Positions 23,977 to 32,837 are shown, numbered from the stretch's first letter. The stretch is 64,000 nucleotides of DNA from SYOC01 sp964441775 (GCA_964441775.1 CAYTVL010000002.1:62001-126000); one strand, 5' to 3'. The notes: generated by a model from the letters alone, not told the origin. Numbers and translations are program-made.

Positions 23977-25905
23977 ATGTCAGCGGAGCAATCCCCATCG
24001 CCTCCTGCCGGGACCCGTCGGCTCGCCGCCATTATGTTCACCGATATGGCGGGCTTTAGCCGTCAGATGGGTGCGGATGAAGGGCGTACGCTGCGCTTGC
24101 TGGAGATTCATAACCAAATCATTCGCCACGCTGTGACGGAACAGCACGGCGTGGTGATTAAGACGATTGGCGACGCGTTCCTGGTGGACTTCCCCTCTGT
24201 GGTCAACGCTGTCCAGTGCGCGCAGCAGATCCAAGCCCGCTTTCGCGCTTACAACGCGCAGCACGAGGCCCACGAGCAGATGCACGTGCGCATCGGCGTG
24301 CACTCGGGCGACATCGTGCAGAAAGAGGGTGATGTGTTTGGCGACGGGGTGAACATCGCCTCACGGCTGCAAACGCTGGCGGAGCCCGATACGATTTATA
24401 TTTCCGAGGCGGTGTATCGGGACGTGGTGAAGAAGCTCGACTTGGGCATGGTAATCTCGCTGGGCCGCCCCCAGCTCAAGAACATTGCTGAGCGGTTCCA
24501 TGTCTATGCCTTGCTGGCCGAACCTCCCACGGGGCTTCGGCAAAAGTTCCAAGTCCAACGGCTCAAGTTCTCGCGTCGAATGCACCCCGCGCACTGGATA
24601 GCAGCAGGATTGCTCCTCATCGCGGCCACACTCGTCACTGTCCACCATTTCCCCTCTCCTGGCTCCAACTCCCAATCCTCAATTCCCAACCCCCAATCCT
24701 TGCCTTTACCAGACAAGCCCTCCGTCGCTGTCATGCCCTTTGTCAACTTGACCAATGACCCCGAGCAAGATTACTTCAGCAACGGCATTACCATAGACAT
24801 TACTGCGAGCCTCTCCAAAATACCGAGCCTGTTTGTCATTGACCACAACTCGGTGCGCATCAACAAGGACAAAGTGGGAAAGGTGCAAGAGGTAAGTCGA
24901 GAGCTGGGTGTGCGTTACGTCTTGGAAGGCAGCGTACGCAAAGCCGACAATCAAGTCCGCGTCACTGCGCAATTGATCGATGGCGTGACAGGAGAACATC
25001 TATGGTCCGAGCGCTACGACCGTTTGCTCAAAGACATCTTTGCCTTGCAAGACGACATCGTGCAGAAGATCGTGTTGGCCTTGAAAGTAAAATTAACGCC
25101 GGAAGAGCAGGAGCGATTTAAGGGTGCTCCCACTAACAATTTGGAAGCGTATGATTTCTATCTTCGCGGAGTAGAGTCTTCCCAGCGCGCCTTTTACGAG
25201 AGAAAGAAAGAGGCGAACGCACAGGCGCGGCAGATGTTTGAGAAGGCTATTGAGCTGGACCCCCAGTATGCCGGGGCGTATGCAAGATTGGGTTTGAGTT
25301 ACTTCCTCGATTGGTTCTATCTATGGAACAGTGACCGCGCGCAATCGCTCGAGCGAGCCTTTGCAATGGTGCAACGGGCCGTTGCCCTGGATGAGTCCTT
25401 ACCGCTAGCTCACCGACTCCTGGGTGGAATCTTGTTATGGAAAAAGCAGTATGACCAAGCGGTCGCTGAGGCGGAGCAAGCTGTTCTTCTGAATCCTAAT
25501 GATGCCGACGCCTATGTGATTCTTGGGGATATTCTAAGCCGTGTCGGGCGGTCGGAGGAAGGTATCAAGTTGATTGAGAAGGCGATGCGTCTCAATCCTC
25601 AGTACCCACCCTCTTATCTCCATAGCTTAGGCTGGGCCTATCGAGAGGCAGGACGGTGTGAAGAGGCGCTCGTACCTACGAAGAAAGTCCTCACCCTCAA
25701 CCCTAATCTTGCGCCGGCCCACTGGAACTTGGCTGCTTGCTACGCTGAGTTAGGGCGGCTGGAGGAGGCCCAGGCTGAGGTAGCGGAAGGCCTGCGCCTC
25801 AACCCCAAAGCCTCTCTGGAGTGGATGAGGCAGGTTTCCCCCTCCAAAAATCCAGCGGACTTAGAGCGTCTGCTTGCCGCCCTGCGCAAGGCGGGGCTCA
25901 AATAA
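23977..25905 (+). CDS. Class III adenylate/guanylate cyclase with TolB-like and TPR domains (second copy)
   Basis: The 642-residue protein has a cyclase domain (metal Asp D23 in FTDMAGFS and D66 in KTIGDAF; N126 and R130 in DGVNIASR), a transmembrane helix near 207-226, a low-complexity linker at 227-243, a TolB-N/FlgO-like domain from LPLPDKPSVAVMPF, then at least five TPRs. The linker (SNSQSSIPNPQS) is encoded by a CCCAATCC-type word run at 24667-24700. The catalytic set appears complete, so it should make cAMP or cGMP from the cytoplasmic side. Its first ~550 nt are highly similar to the inverted paralogue at 13923-15818. It starts with ATG at 23977. Confidence 0.85.
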   Translation: MSAEQSPSPPAGTRRLAAIMFTDMAGFSRQMGADEGRTLRLLEIHNQIIRHAVTEQHGVVIKTIGDAFLVDFPSVVNAVQCAQQIQARFRAYNAQHEAHEQMHVRIGVHSGDIVQKEGDVFGDGVNIASRLQTLAEPDTIYISEAVYRDVVKKLDLGMVISLGRPQLKNIAERFHVYALLAEPPTGLRQKFQVQRLKFSRRMHPAHWIAAGLLLIAATLVTVHHFPSPGSNSQSSIPNPQSLPLPDKPSVAVMPFVNLTNDPEQDYFSNGITIDITASLSKIPSLFVIDHNSVRINKDKVGKVQEVSRELGVRYVLEGSVRKADNQVRVTAQLIDGVTGEHLWSERYDRLLKDIFALQDDIVQKIVLALKVKLTPEEQERFKGAPTNNLEAYDFYLRGVESSQRAFYERKKEANAQARQMFEKAIELDPQYAGAYARLGLSYFLDWFYLWNSDRAQSLERAFAMVQRAVALDESLPLAHRLLGGILLWKKQYDQAVAEAEQAVLLNPNDADAYVILGDILSRVGRSEEGIKLIEKAMRLNPQYPPSYLHSLGWAYREAGRCEEALVPTKKVLTLNPNLAPAHWNLAACYAELGRLEEAQAEVAEGLRLNPKASLEWMRQVSPSKNPADLERLLAALRKAGLK

Positions 25906-25950
25906 ATGAAGAATGAAAAATTTGAAATGATGAAGAATGAAGGCAGAAGG
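25902..25950. repeat. Word-type spacer repeat (GAAGAATGA)
   Basis: The spacer after the second cyclase contains GAAGAATGA twice with degenerate AATGAAAA/AATGATGA words between, before the AAGGAGG ribosome-binding site of the next gene. It belongs to the same style of reiterated-word DNA seen in other spacers here, but without a clear inverted arm. Confidence 0.45.
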
Positions 25951-25970
25951 ATGTAATAAGGAGGTCCATC

Positions 25971-27485
25971 ATGAGCAGTAATGGTAGCCACAATGGTCAT
26001 CTGTCGGCGTCAAACCTTCGGGCTCGGTTGCGTCATCCTGTGATCGATGCAGACGGGCACTGGCTCGAATTCGGTCCGATCGTGCGTGAACAGTTGCGCA
26101 AAATCGGCGGAGACCGGGCCGTCGAAGGGTTCTCCCTCTTTCGCTCACAAGTCAGTAAAGAACTATCGATGTCCGTGGCCGAGCGTCGCGACCAGCGCAT
26201 CGCGCAGCAAGCCTTCTGGGCTGCGCCAACCAAAAACACCCGTGACCGGGCCACGGCCCTCATGCCCCAGCTCCTCTACGAGCGGATGGAGGAACTCGGT
26301 CTCGATTTTACGGTGCTCTATCCTACCGCCGGTTTGGGCATTCCACGGATTCCAGACCCTGAACTGCGAAAAATTACCTGCCACGCTTTCAATACATTCA
26401 GCGCCGATTTCTTCCGCCCTTTTGCCGACCGTATGACGCCGTCCGCAGTCATACCTATGCATACGCCTGAGGAGGCAATCGAAGAACTAGAGTACGTCAC
26501 CAAACAGTTGGGACTGAAGGTCGTGATGTTGTGGAGTATGATTCGTCGCCCCATTCCTGCTCTAGCCGAGCCCCAATCGGCGGCGGCCAGACGCGCGGTG
26601 TGGTTCGATGCGCTCGGTCTCGACAGCGAATATGATTATGATCCGGTGTGGGCAAAATGTGTTGAGCTTGGCGTGACGCCGACGTTTCATACCGGCTCGC
26701 GCGGTTATGGGTTGCGCGTGTCGCCGTCAAACTTTGTATACAATCACATCGGCCATTTCGCCGTCGCGCATGAAGCCGTCTGCAAAGCGATTTTCCTGGG
26801 CGGGGTAACGCGGCGATTTCCCCAGCTCAAATTTGCGTTCCTTGAAGGCGGGGTGGGCTGGGCCTGCCAGCTTTATGCCGATCTCATTGCGCACTGGGAG
26901 AAACGGAATCTGGAAGCGCTAGAAGAAGTAAACCCAAAAAACCTCGATCAAGCGCTGTTACTGGAGTTGGCGAAAACCTACGGTGGCCCGGAGATGGTCG
27001 ATGCATTGCGTGGCAAGGATGATGTGCTCGATACCGCGACCTTCCCGCAAGGGTCAAATGATGTTGGCGGCATTGCCAATCTCGATGATTACTCGGTGTG
27101 TCACATCGAACGGCCCGAGGACCTGCGCGATCTTTTTGTCAACAATTTTTACTTTGGTTGCGAGGCCGATGATCGCATGAACGCATGGGCGTTCAACCGA
27201 CGCAGCAATCCTTTTGGAGCACGGTTACAGGCGTTGTTTGGCTCAGACATTGGACACTTTGACGTGCAGAACATGGCGGACGTAGTTCCCGAAGCCTACG
27301 AGCTGGTGGAGGATGGGCTCATCACTGAAGAGGACTTCCGTGACTTTATGTTCACCAATCCTGTCCGCTTCTGGGGCGAAGCGAATCCAAACTTCTTCAA
27401 AGGAACTGCGGTGGAAAAAGAAGCGGCGGCAGTGTTAGGTGCGGGTGCTGGGAAAGACACACGCGAAAACTCGTTGACCGCATAA
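25971..27485 (+). CDS. Amidohydrolase-2 family protein, long form
   Basis: A 504-residue TIM-barrel hydrolase. The N-terminal motif is VIDADGHWLEFGP (residues ~26-38) and a late SDIGHFDVQNM near residue 424 marks the metal-site end, so the domain order matches the shorter protein at 18241. The extra length is mostly in the middle and at the C terminus. The start has a strong AAGGAGG site. A CaiB-type CoA transferase follows at 13 bp, so the pair may work on a carboxylic acid that is converted to its CoA thioester. The exact substrate is unknown. Confidence 0.82.
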   Translation: MSSNGSHNGHLSASNLRARLRHPVIDADGHWLEFGPIVREQLRKIGGDRAVEGFSLFRSQVSKELSMSVAERRDQRIAQQAFWAAPTKNTRDRATALMPQLLYERMEELGLDFTVLYPTAGLGIPRIPDPELRKITCHAFNTFSADFFRPFADRMTPSAVIPMHTPEEAIEELEYVTKQLGLKVVMLWSMIRRPIPALAEPQSAAARRAVWFDALGLDSEYDYDPVWAKCVELGVTPTFHTGSRGYGLRVSPSNFVYNHIGHFAVAHEAVCKAIFLGGVTRRFPQLKFAFLEGGVGWACQLYADLIAHWEKRNLEALEEVNPKNLDQALLLELAKTYGGPEMVDALRGKDDVLDTATFPQGSNDVGGIANLDDYSVCHIERPEDLRDLFVNNFYFGCEADDRMNAWAFNRRSNPFGARLQALFGSDIGHFDVQNMADVVPEAYELVEDGLITEEDFRDFMFTNPVRFWGEANPNFFKGTAVEKEAAAVLGAGAGKDTRENSLTA

Positions 27486-27497
27486 GAGGAATTCTCC

Positions 27498-28700
27498 ATG
27501 CCAGGACCACTCGCAGGTATTACTGTGCTCGATTTAACTCGTCTCGCCCCGGGTCCATTTTGTACCATGATTCTTGGGGATATGGGGGCTGATGTCATTC
27601 GTATTCAAGAGCCCGGGAGTCCGACGGGCCGCCGAGCCGAACAAGCGGGCTCCGCTGGGACGCAGATGCCCGGCGCCGGTGGAGCCTCGGTCTACAATGC
27701 TCTGCATCGGAATAAGCGAAGCGTCGGCGTCAATCTGAAAGATCCAGAAGCGCGGACAATTTTCTATCGGCTCGTGCAAAAAGCTGATGTCTTAGTAGAA
27801 GAGTTGCGTCCAGGGGTCGCCAAACGGCTGGGCATCGATTACGACACGCTCAAAGAAAAGAATCCGCGTCTGATCTACTGCGCGGTTACTGGTTACGGAC
27901 AGACGGGACCATATGCTTCTTTGGCAGGGCATGACCTGAATTACATTTCCCAAGCCGGGGCGATGTCGTTGATCGGCTCTATCGGCGAAGGAAAACCTGC
28001 AATCCCGCAGAATTTCTTAGCTGACTACGCTGGCGGCGGCATGAATGGCGCTTTGGGCGTGCTTGCCGCTTTGTATGCGCGAGAACGAACCGGAAAAGGA
28101 CAGTTCGTGGACGCCGCTATGATGGATGGCGTCATGTATTTGATCGTGCAATTTCTCTCCGGTTTTTTCGCTAACGGCGAGATTCCCCCGCCAGGGAAAA
28201 GTATGGTGAATGGCGGCGTACCACACTACAACGTGTACGAAACGAAAGATGGCAAAAATATCTCAATCGGCTCGCTGGAGCCCTGGTTCTACGCTAACCT
28301 GTGCCGGGCCGTGGGTCGAGAAGACCTTATCCCGCACGAGTTCGACACGGCCAAGCATTCCGACCTGTTCTCACATCTCCGGAAAATCTTCTTGACAAAA
28401 ACTCGTGACGAATGGTTTCAGGTATTGAATGAGACCGATCAATGTGTCGGCAAGGTGCTTACCCTGGATGAACTAGAGCATGATCCCCAAGTGCAAGCCC
28501 GGCAGATGATCCTGGAAGTAAACGATCCGCAACATGGTAAGGTGAAGCAAGTTGGCTTTGCGCCCAAACTGTCCGAGACGCCGCAATCTGTGCGTCACCT
28601 GGCGCCAATGCTGGGCGAACACACGGACGAGATTCTTAGCGGCCTCGGTCTCGCAGTGACAGAAATCTCTCGGTTACGTGAGAAAGGGGCTATACGCTAG
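27498..28700 (+). CDS. CaiB/BaiF family (type III) CoA transferase
   Basis: The 400-residue protein carries the family signature: the N-terminal VLDLTRLAPGPFCTMILGDMG, the RNKRSVGVNLKDPEAR segment, and catalytic D146 (GHDLNY). These enzymes move CoA between carboxylic acids through an enzyme-bound aspartyl intermediate. Overlap-free spacing of 13 bp to the amidohydrolase indicates an operon. The product is cytoplasmic and intact in length. Donor and acceptor acids cannot be told from sequence. Confidence 0.9.
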   Translation: MPGPLAGITVLDLTRLAPGPFCTMILGDMGADVIRIQEPGSPTGRRAEQAGSAGTQMPGAGGASVYNALHRNKRSVGVNLKDPEARTIFYRLVQKADVLVEELRPGVAKRLGIDYDTLKEKNPRLIYCAVTGYGQTGPYASLAGHDLNYISQAGAMSLIGSIGEGKPAIPQNFLADYAGGGMNGALGVLAALYARERTGKGQFVDAAMMDGVMYLIVQFLSGFFANGEIPPPGKSMVNGGVPHYNVYETKDGKNISIGSLEPWFYANLCRAVGREDLIPHEFDTAKHSDLFSHLRKIFLTKTRDEWFQVLNETDQCVGKVLTLDELEHDPQVQARQMILEVNDPQHGKVKQVGFAPKLSETPQSVRHLAPMLGEHTDEILSGLGLAVTEISRLREKGAIR

Positions 28701-28719
28701 TTGCAGGGCGGACTCTTTC

Positions 28720-29064
28720 ATGAAAACACTCTTAGACCTTCAACTTCCGCAACAACTAGGGAAAGCGCTCCAAGAAGCGCAAAGACGACTTTCGGTGGGA
28801 TTTGCCGTCGATCGGCTTGTCTTATTCGGCTCTGTCGCGCGAGGAGAAGCAGACGAGGAGTCGGATGTGGATCTCCTGATTGTTCTGAAAGAGCCTCTGA
28901 GCCACCAAGTGCGCGATCGCATAACGAGCATAGTTCTAGAGATCAATCTTGAATTCGACACGAACCTGAGTGAACTGATTGTAGATCGACAGACATGGGA
29001 CTACGGCTTGCCCTCGGTACTACCCATCCATCAAACGATTCAAGAAGAGGGCATTCCCCTATGA
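28720..29064 (+). CDS. MNT-type minimal nucleotidyltransferase (antitoxin of HEPN/MNT module)
   Basis: A 114-residue nucleotidyltransferase of the Pol-beta fold. The GSVARG motif at 37-42 and the metal-binding D49 and D51 in SDVDLLIV are present. In HEPN/MNT modules this protein modifies or neutralises the HEPN RNase toxin. The start is ATG 28720, after the end of the CoA-transferase gene. The stop overlaps the start of the HEPN gene (ATGA), so the two are coupled. Confidence 0.85.
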   Translation: MKTLLDLQLPQQLGKALQEAQRRLSVGFAVDRLVLFGSVARGEADEESDVDLLIVLKEPLSHQVRDRITSIVLEINLEFDTNLSELIVDRQTWDYGLPSVLPIHQTIQEEGIPL

Positions 29065-29480
29065 GCGAGGCGAGTACCAAAGCGGAGGCCGTGCGGCACT
29101 GGTGGGGAAGGGCTCTTGAGAGCGTAGAAGCAGCTCGTCGCGGACTGGAGGCTGGAGCTTATTCCTTTGCTATCAATCGTGCGTATTATGCGCTGTTCTA
29201 CACAGTGAGCGCTCTACTATTGGAAGAAGGGCGTCGATTCGGAAAGCACAGCGGAGTTCGATCCGCGTTCAACAAAGACATCATCAAATCAGGTCGTTTG
29301 AGTGAAGAGCATGGTAAACTCTACAACCAACTTTTCCGTGATCGCCAAGAAGGCGACTACATCGAATTCACCAAATTTGACACTCAATATGTGCAAGAGA
29401 AAATTGACGGTTATGAAAAGTTTCTTGCGGATCTGCGACCTCTGCTGAAGTCATTACCATCGGATGCAGGAGTGAAATAG
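29061..29480 (+). CDS. HEPN-domain protein (toxin of HEPN/MNT module)
   Basis: A 139-residue, all-helical HEPN domain: NRAYYALFYTVSALL at about 39-53 and GKHSGVRSAFNK at 61-72, the two characteristic helices. Related proteins act as ribonucleases. The gene overlaps the MNT gene (ATGA at 29061-29064). The layout and sequence match the widespread HEPN/MNT toxin-antitoxin systems. Confidence 0.85.
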   Translation: MSEASTKAEAVRHWWGRALESVEAARRGLEAGAYSFAINRAYYALFYTVSALLLEEGRRFGKHSGVRSAFNKDIIKSGRLSEEHGKLYNQLFRDRQEGDYIEFTKFDTQYVQEKIDGYEKFLADLRPLLKSLPSDAGVK

Positions 29481-29586
29481 CAAAACGGTCAAAGTTAACA
29501 TTATCAAAAATGAACTACTCGCGTTAAATCAGCATGCGTTTTCAGTCGAGCGAACCGTAGACGTTCGACGAGACAGTTCGGCTTTT

Positions 29587-29946
29587 CTAGTCAGCTGACC
29601 AGTTTGATAAATATTCGAGCGTATCCTGCACGTCCTCGGCCGACCTTGCAGCAAGAAGTTTGAGGAGACGACGCAGGACGACGGTGAGCCTTTCTTTTTT
29701 AGCGATAATCAACCCAGGGTGGTGCTTGTCCCTGCCAATGAGTTCGTAATGAAGGCGGGGGAAATCTTGTACGTTGTGTGTGAGAATAACGAAGCCGCTG
29801 CTACGAGCAAAATCAATCTGAGCCAAGTCCGCGATGCCCAAATTCCTGCAGTCTCTCGTAGTAGTCGCGTCGTATCCACGTCGGCGCACTGCGTCAGCAA
29901 GGGCGACATCCACGTCCTCATCAAGATAGAGCTTGATATTAGTCAC
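29587..29946 (-). CDS. DUF5615 PIN-like protein (probable toxin)
   Basis: A 119-residue PIN-fold protein beginning IKLYLDEDVDVALADAVRRR, with acidic residues at D8-E9-D10 and later D in ILTHNVQDFPRL near residue 62. This is the DUF5615 family, usually encoded with a DUF433 antitoxin. RNase activity is presumed from the fold. The start overlaps the upstream DUF433 gene by 8 bp. Confidence 0.85.
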   Translation of the reverse strand: MTNIKLYLDEDVDVALADAVRRRGYDATTTRDCRNLGIADLAQIDFARSSGFVILTHNVQDFPRLHYELIGRDKHHPGLIIAKKERLTVVLRRLLKLLAARSAEDVQDTLEYLSNWSAD

Positions 29947-30244
29947 GCGGCTTTGACGGAGGGTATTGCTTCATCCAGTGGTCATGATCTTGACTGAGAA
30001 GAATTTCCTCTTCGATCTCGGATTGATGATCAAAGTAATAGGAAAGAGCATCATGAACCTGGGCAGGGGTGAGGTGGGGATAGCTCTGCAGGATTTCGTC
30101 CACTGTGCGTCCTTGTTTGTAGTGCCAGGCAATGAGGCTCACCTCAATGCGAGTGCCAGTGATGATGGCCCGGCCTCCACACGTATCGGTCTTGTGTCCA
30201 ATGTAGGGGTGTTCACTTTTCCGAAGAGCTGCTCTTGTTGCCAC
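29939..30244 (-). CDS. DUF433 antitoxin
   Basis: A 101-residue protein with the DUF433 core: GGRAIITGTRIEVSLIAWHY, a conserved strand-helix, then VDEILQSYPHLTPAQVHDALSYYFDH. This is a helix-turn-helix antitoxin and autoregulator. It is upstream of and overlaps the DUF5615 gene. The first ~20 residues are more variable and a later start is conceivable. Confidence 0.87.
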   Translation of the reverse strand: MATRAALRKSEHPYIGHKTDTCGGRAIITGTRIEVSLIAWHYKQGRTVDEILQSYPHLTPAQVHDALSYYFDHQSEIEEEILLSQDHDHWMKQYPPSKPRD

Positions 30245-30340
30245 GACTTTTCCTTGCCGAAGGAACTCTTTACTTCCTTACAATGCCTTCCTGGAGAAGC
30301 GAGAGCAAGCGGATTCTTCTCTCGCGCTTCTTTCTCAGGG

Positions 30341-32353
30341 TCACTCCACCATCCGCAAAAACTCCTCTTCCTCCAATACCCGTACACCAAGCTGACGCGC
30401 TTTGTCCAGCTTTGAGCCGGGCTCCGCGCCAGCCACGACATAACTTGTCTGTTTTGACACGCTGGACGAAACTTTGCCGCCGAGGGCTTCGATGCGTTTC
30501 TGGGCTTCGGGGCGCGTCATTGAAGCGAGCGTCCCCGTGACCACAAAGGTTTGTCCACTCAATTTACCGTCACGGCGGGCGGTCACTCTAGGAAAATGTA
30601 CACCCGCGCTGAGCAGCTTGTCGATCACTTGACGGTTCTGTGGCTGCTGAAAGAAGTGGGCGAGACTACGCGCAACTTCAGGACCAATGTCGCGCACCTG
30701 CTGAAATTCTTCTTCGGCCGCTTCCCGAATGTGAGCGAAGTCGCCGAAGTGTTCGGCGAGCTGCTTCGCTGTGGCTTCCCCCACATGTCGGATACCAAGT
30801 GACGCAATGAAGCGGGGGAGGGTCGTTTTCTTACTCTTTTCTATGGCGTCAAGAAGATTTTGCGCTGATTTCTCGGCCATGCGCTCTAGTGAAGCGACTT
30901 GCTCTTTAGTGAGGCGGTAAAAGTCGCCGGCGTCGTGGACGAGGCTCTTGTCCACGAGCTGCTCGATAATCTTTTCTCCCAGACCTTCGATATCCATCGA
31001 GCCCCGCGCACCAAAGAATTTCAGACTTTCTTTCAGCTTGGCTGGACATGCGAGTCCGGTGCAGCGATAGGCGGCTTCTCCGGCTTCTCGCTCCACCTCC
31101 GCGCCGCACCGAGGGCAGGTCGTGGGCATGCTGAATTGTTGCTCATGACCGGTTCTCTTCTCGGGAATAGCTTTGACGACATAGGGGATAACATCACCGG
31201 CGCGTTCGACCACCACAGTGTCGCCGATGCGAATATCCTTGCGGTTGATTTCATCCATATTGTGCAACGACGCATTTCTGACCGTCACGCCGCCGATTCC
31301 GACTGGCTCCAGCTCCGCCACCGGCGTGAGCACTCCCGTGCGACCAACTTGCGGGACAATGTTAAAGACTTTCGTGGTCGCTTGGCGCGCAGGAAATTTA
31401 TAGGCGATCGCCCAGCGCGGCGAACGGGAAACTTCACCGAGCTGACGCTGGAGTGCAAAACTGTTCACTTTGACAACGACGCCGTCAATTTCATACGGAA
31501 GCGCGTCGCGTTGTTCTTGCAGCTCATCGAAAAAGGTGAAAACTTCGTCAAGATTGCGACAGAGACGCCGCTGCGGCACGGGTTTGCAACCCCATTCCTT
31601 GAGCGCCTCGGTGAACTCCCAGTGCGAGGTCAAGCTAATGCCTTCAACTAGACCAAGTCCATGACAGAACAGGTCAAGTGGACGCTTAGCGGTGACCGCA
31701 GAGTCCAGTTGTTTGAGGGAGCCGGCGGTGGCATTGCGCGGGTTCGCAAATAACGATTCCCCCGCTTCGGCTCTCTCACGATTCAATTGGCGAAATGATG
31801 CTGAGGCTAAAAAAACTTCGCCGCGAATTTCGAGGCGCGTTGGATTGGCATGCCGAGCCTGTCGCACCAGAGTGAGAGGAACCGAACGGACAGTTTTGAG
31901 ATTCTGCGTGATGTCTTCTCCCGTCACCCCATCGCCACGAGTGGACCCGACCATCAACTTGCCGTCTTCGTAGACGAGTTCAACGGCCACGCCGTCAATT
32001 TTCGCCTCTGCGACATATTCGACTGGAGCATCGCTCTTGAGAAAACGATAGATGCGGTCTTGAAACTCTTGCAACTCTTCTCTGCTTACCACGTTGCCGA
32101 GCGAGAGCATTGGGATGGAGTGTCGCACCTGAGTAAACGCCGTGAGTGGAGGCGCACCGACTCGCTGTGTCGGGGACAGGGGATCGTGAAGGGTAGGGTA
32201 CTGTGTTTCTAGCTCGACGAGGCGACGGAACAGTTTGTCATATTCAGCATCGCTGATAAGGGGGTCATCAAGGACGTAGTACCGATAGTTATGCTCGGTC
32301 AATTCGCGCCGGAGCCGCTCGACTTCTGCTTTGATCTGGTTGGAAACTGCCAT
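30341..32353 (-). CDS. ligA: NAD-dependent DNA ligase
   Basis: The 670-residue length and architecture are canonical. The adenylation domain carries nucleophile K118 in AEAKIDGVAVEL. The OB fold is followed by a four-Cys zinc finger (CPRCGAEVE, then CTGLACPAKL), helix-hairpin-helix repeats, and a C-terminal BRCT domain that begins around SGQTFVVTGTLASMT. It seals nicks during replication and repair using NAD+. The start has ATG GCA; a purine-rich ribosome-binding site lies close upstream. Housekeeping gene, single copy in the window. Confidence 0.96.
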   Translation of the reverse strand: MAVSNQIKAEVERLRRELTEHNYRYYVLDDPLISDAEYDKLFRRLVELETQYPTLHDPLSPTQRVGAPPLTAFTQVRHSIPMLSLGNVVSREELQEFQDRIYRFLKSDAPVEYVAEAKIDGVAVELVYEDGKLMVGSTRGDGVTGEDITQNLKTVRSVPLTLVRQARHANPTRLEIRGEVFLASASFRQLNRERAEAGESLFANPRNATAGSLKQLDSAVTAKRPLDLFCHGLGLVEGISLTSHWEFTEALKEWGCKPVPQRRLCRNLDEVFTFFDELQEQRDALPYEIDGVVVKVNSFALQRQLGEVSRSPRWAIAYKFPARQATTKVFNIVPQVGRTGVLTPVAELEPVGIGGVTVRNASLHNMDEINRKDIRIGDTVVVERAGDVIPYVVKAIPEKRTGHEQQFSMPTTCPRCGAEVEREAGEAAYRCTGLACPAKLKESLKFFGARGSMDIEGLGEKIIEQLVDKSLVHDAGDFYRLTKEQVASLERMAEKSAQNLLDAIEKSKKTTLPRFIASLGIRHVGEATAKQLAEHFGDFAHIREAAEEEFQQVRDIGPEVARSLAHFFQQPQNRQVIDKLLSAGVHFPRVTARRDGKLSGQTFVVTGTLASMTRPEAQKRIEALGGKVSSSVSKQTSYVVAGAEPGSKLDKARQLGVRVLEEEEFLRMVE

Positions 32354-32380
32354 GCCTTCTTCTTAGCGCAGAGGCAGGAC

Positions 32381-32419
32381 AAAAAAAAACGGCCCCTGAA
32401 GATAGCACTCCAAGGGCCG
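32381..32419 (-). terminator. Rho-independent terminator of the cold-shock gene
   Basis: On the - strand CGGCCC pairs with GGGCCG across a ~20-base loop and is followed by nine T residues (32389-32381). It lies 26 bp after the cold-shock gene stop. Confidence 0.75.
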
Positions 32420-32444
32420 CGCCAGAAACATCTGCACGTCACGA

Positions 32445-32648
32445 TTACGACGCCTTGGCCACGTTGGTCGCTTGCAGCCCTTTCTGCCCGGTAATGAGAT
32501 CGAATTCCACCTCTTCGCCGGCGTTGAGGCTGCGATAGCCGTCCTGTTGGATTGCCGAGTAATGAACAAAGACGTCTTCGCCGTTCTCTTGGGAGATGAA
32601 GCCGTACCCTTTGGCGTTATTAAACCACTTTACTGTTCCCCTTGCCAT
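32445..32648 (-). CDS. Cold-shock (CspA-family) protein
   Basis: A 67-residue CspA-type OB fold. The RNA-binding RNP1 segment KGYGFIS is at 13-19 and RNP2 VFVHYSAI at about 26-33. The ATG at 32648 follows AGGAGGA about 9 bases upstream; an upstream extension would be out of line with the family length. It is an RNA chaperone in the cytoplasm. It has its own promoter (32714-32742), a roughly 60-nt leader with a hairpin and a clear terminator, so it is a monocistronic unit. Confidence 0.95.
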   Translation of the reverse strand: MARGTVKWFNNAKGYGFISQENGEDVFVHYSAIQQDGYRSLNAGEEVEFDLITGQKGLQATNVAKAS

Positions 32649-32713
32649 GTCACCAATCCTCCTCCTGGAGTCTCCCGGTGGAGACCCGACCATGTCGGAA
32701 TCTCGCAGGAGCA

Positions 32714-32742
32714 AGAGTAGACAATGACTCACAGTTTGTCAA
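32714..32742 (-). promoter_or_regulatory. Sigma-70-type promoter of the cold-shock gene and leader hairpin
   Basis: On the - strand TTGACA (32737-32742), 17 bases, TACTCT (32714-32719). The expected transcript begins about 60 nt before the ATG and contains a 6-bp hairpin with tetraloop (GTCTCC/GGAGAC, 32670-32685) just before the Shine-Dalgarno region, as in other cold-shock leaders. Confidence 0.6.
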
Positions 32743-32837
32743 GAAAACTACTTGTAGGAGTGGAAGGAACGCCGAGAGGCGCTTGGGCTCGCTACCGGCG
32801 GCGGTGGTTGAACTGCCGTCCCTTTTCTTGGTCTGAT

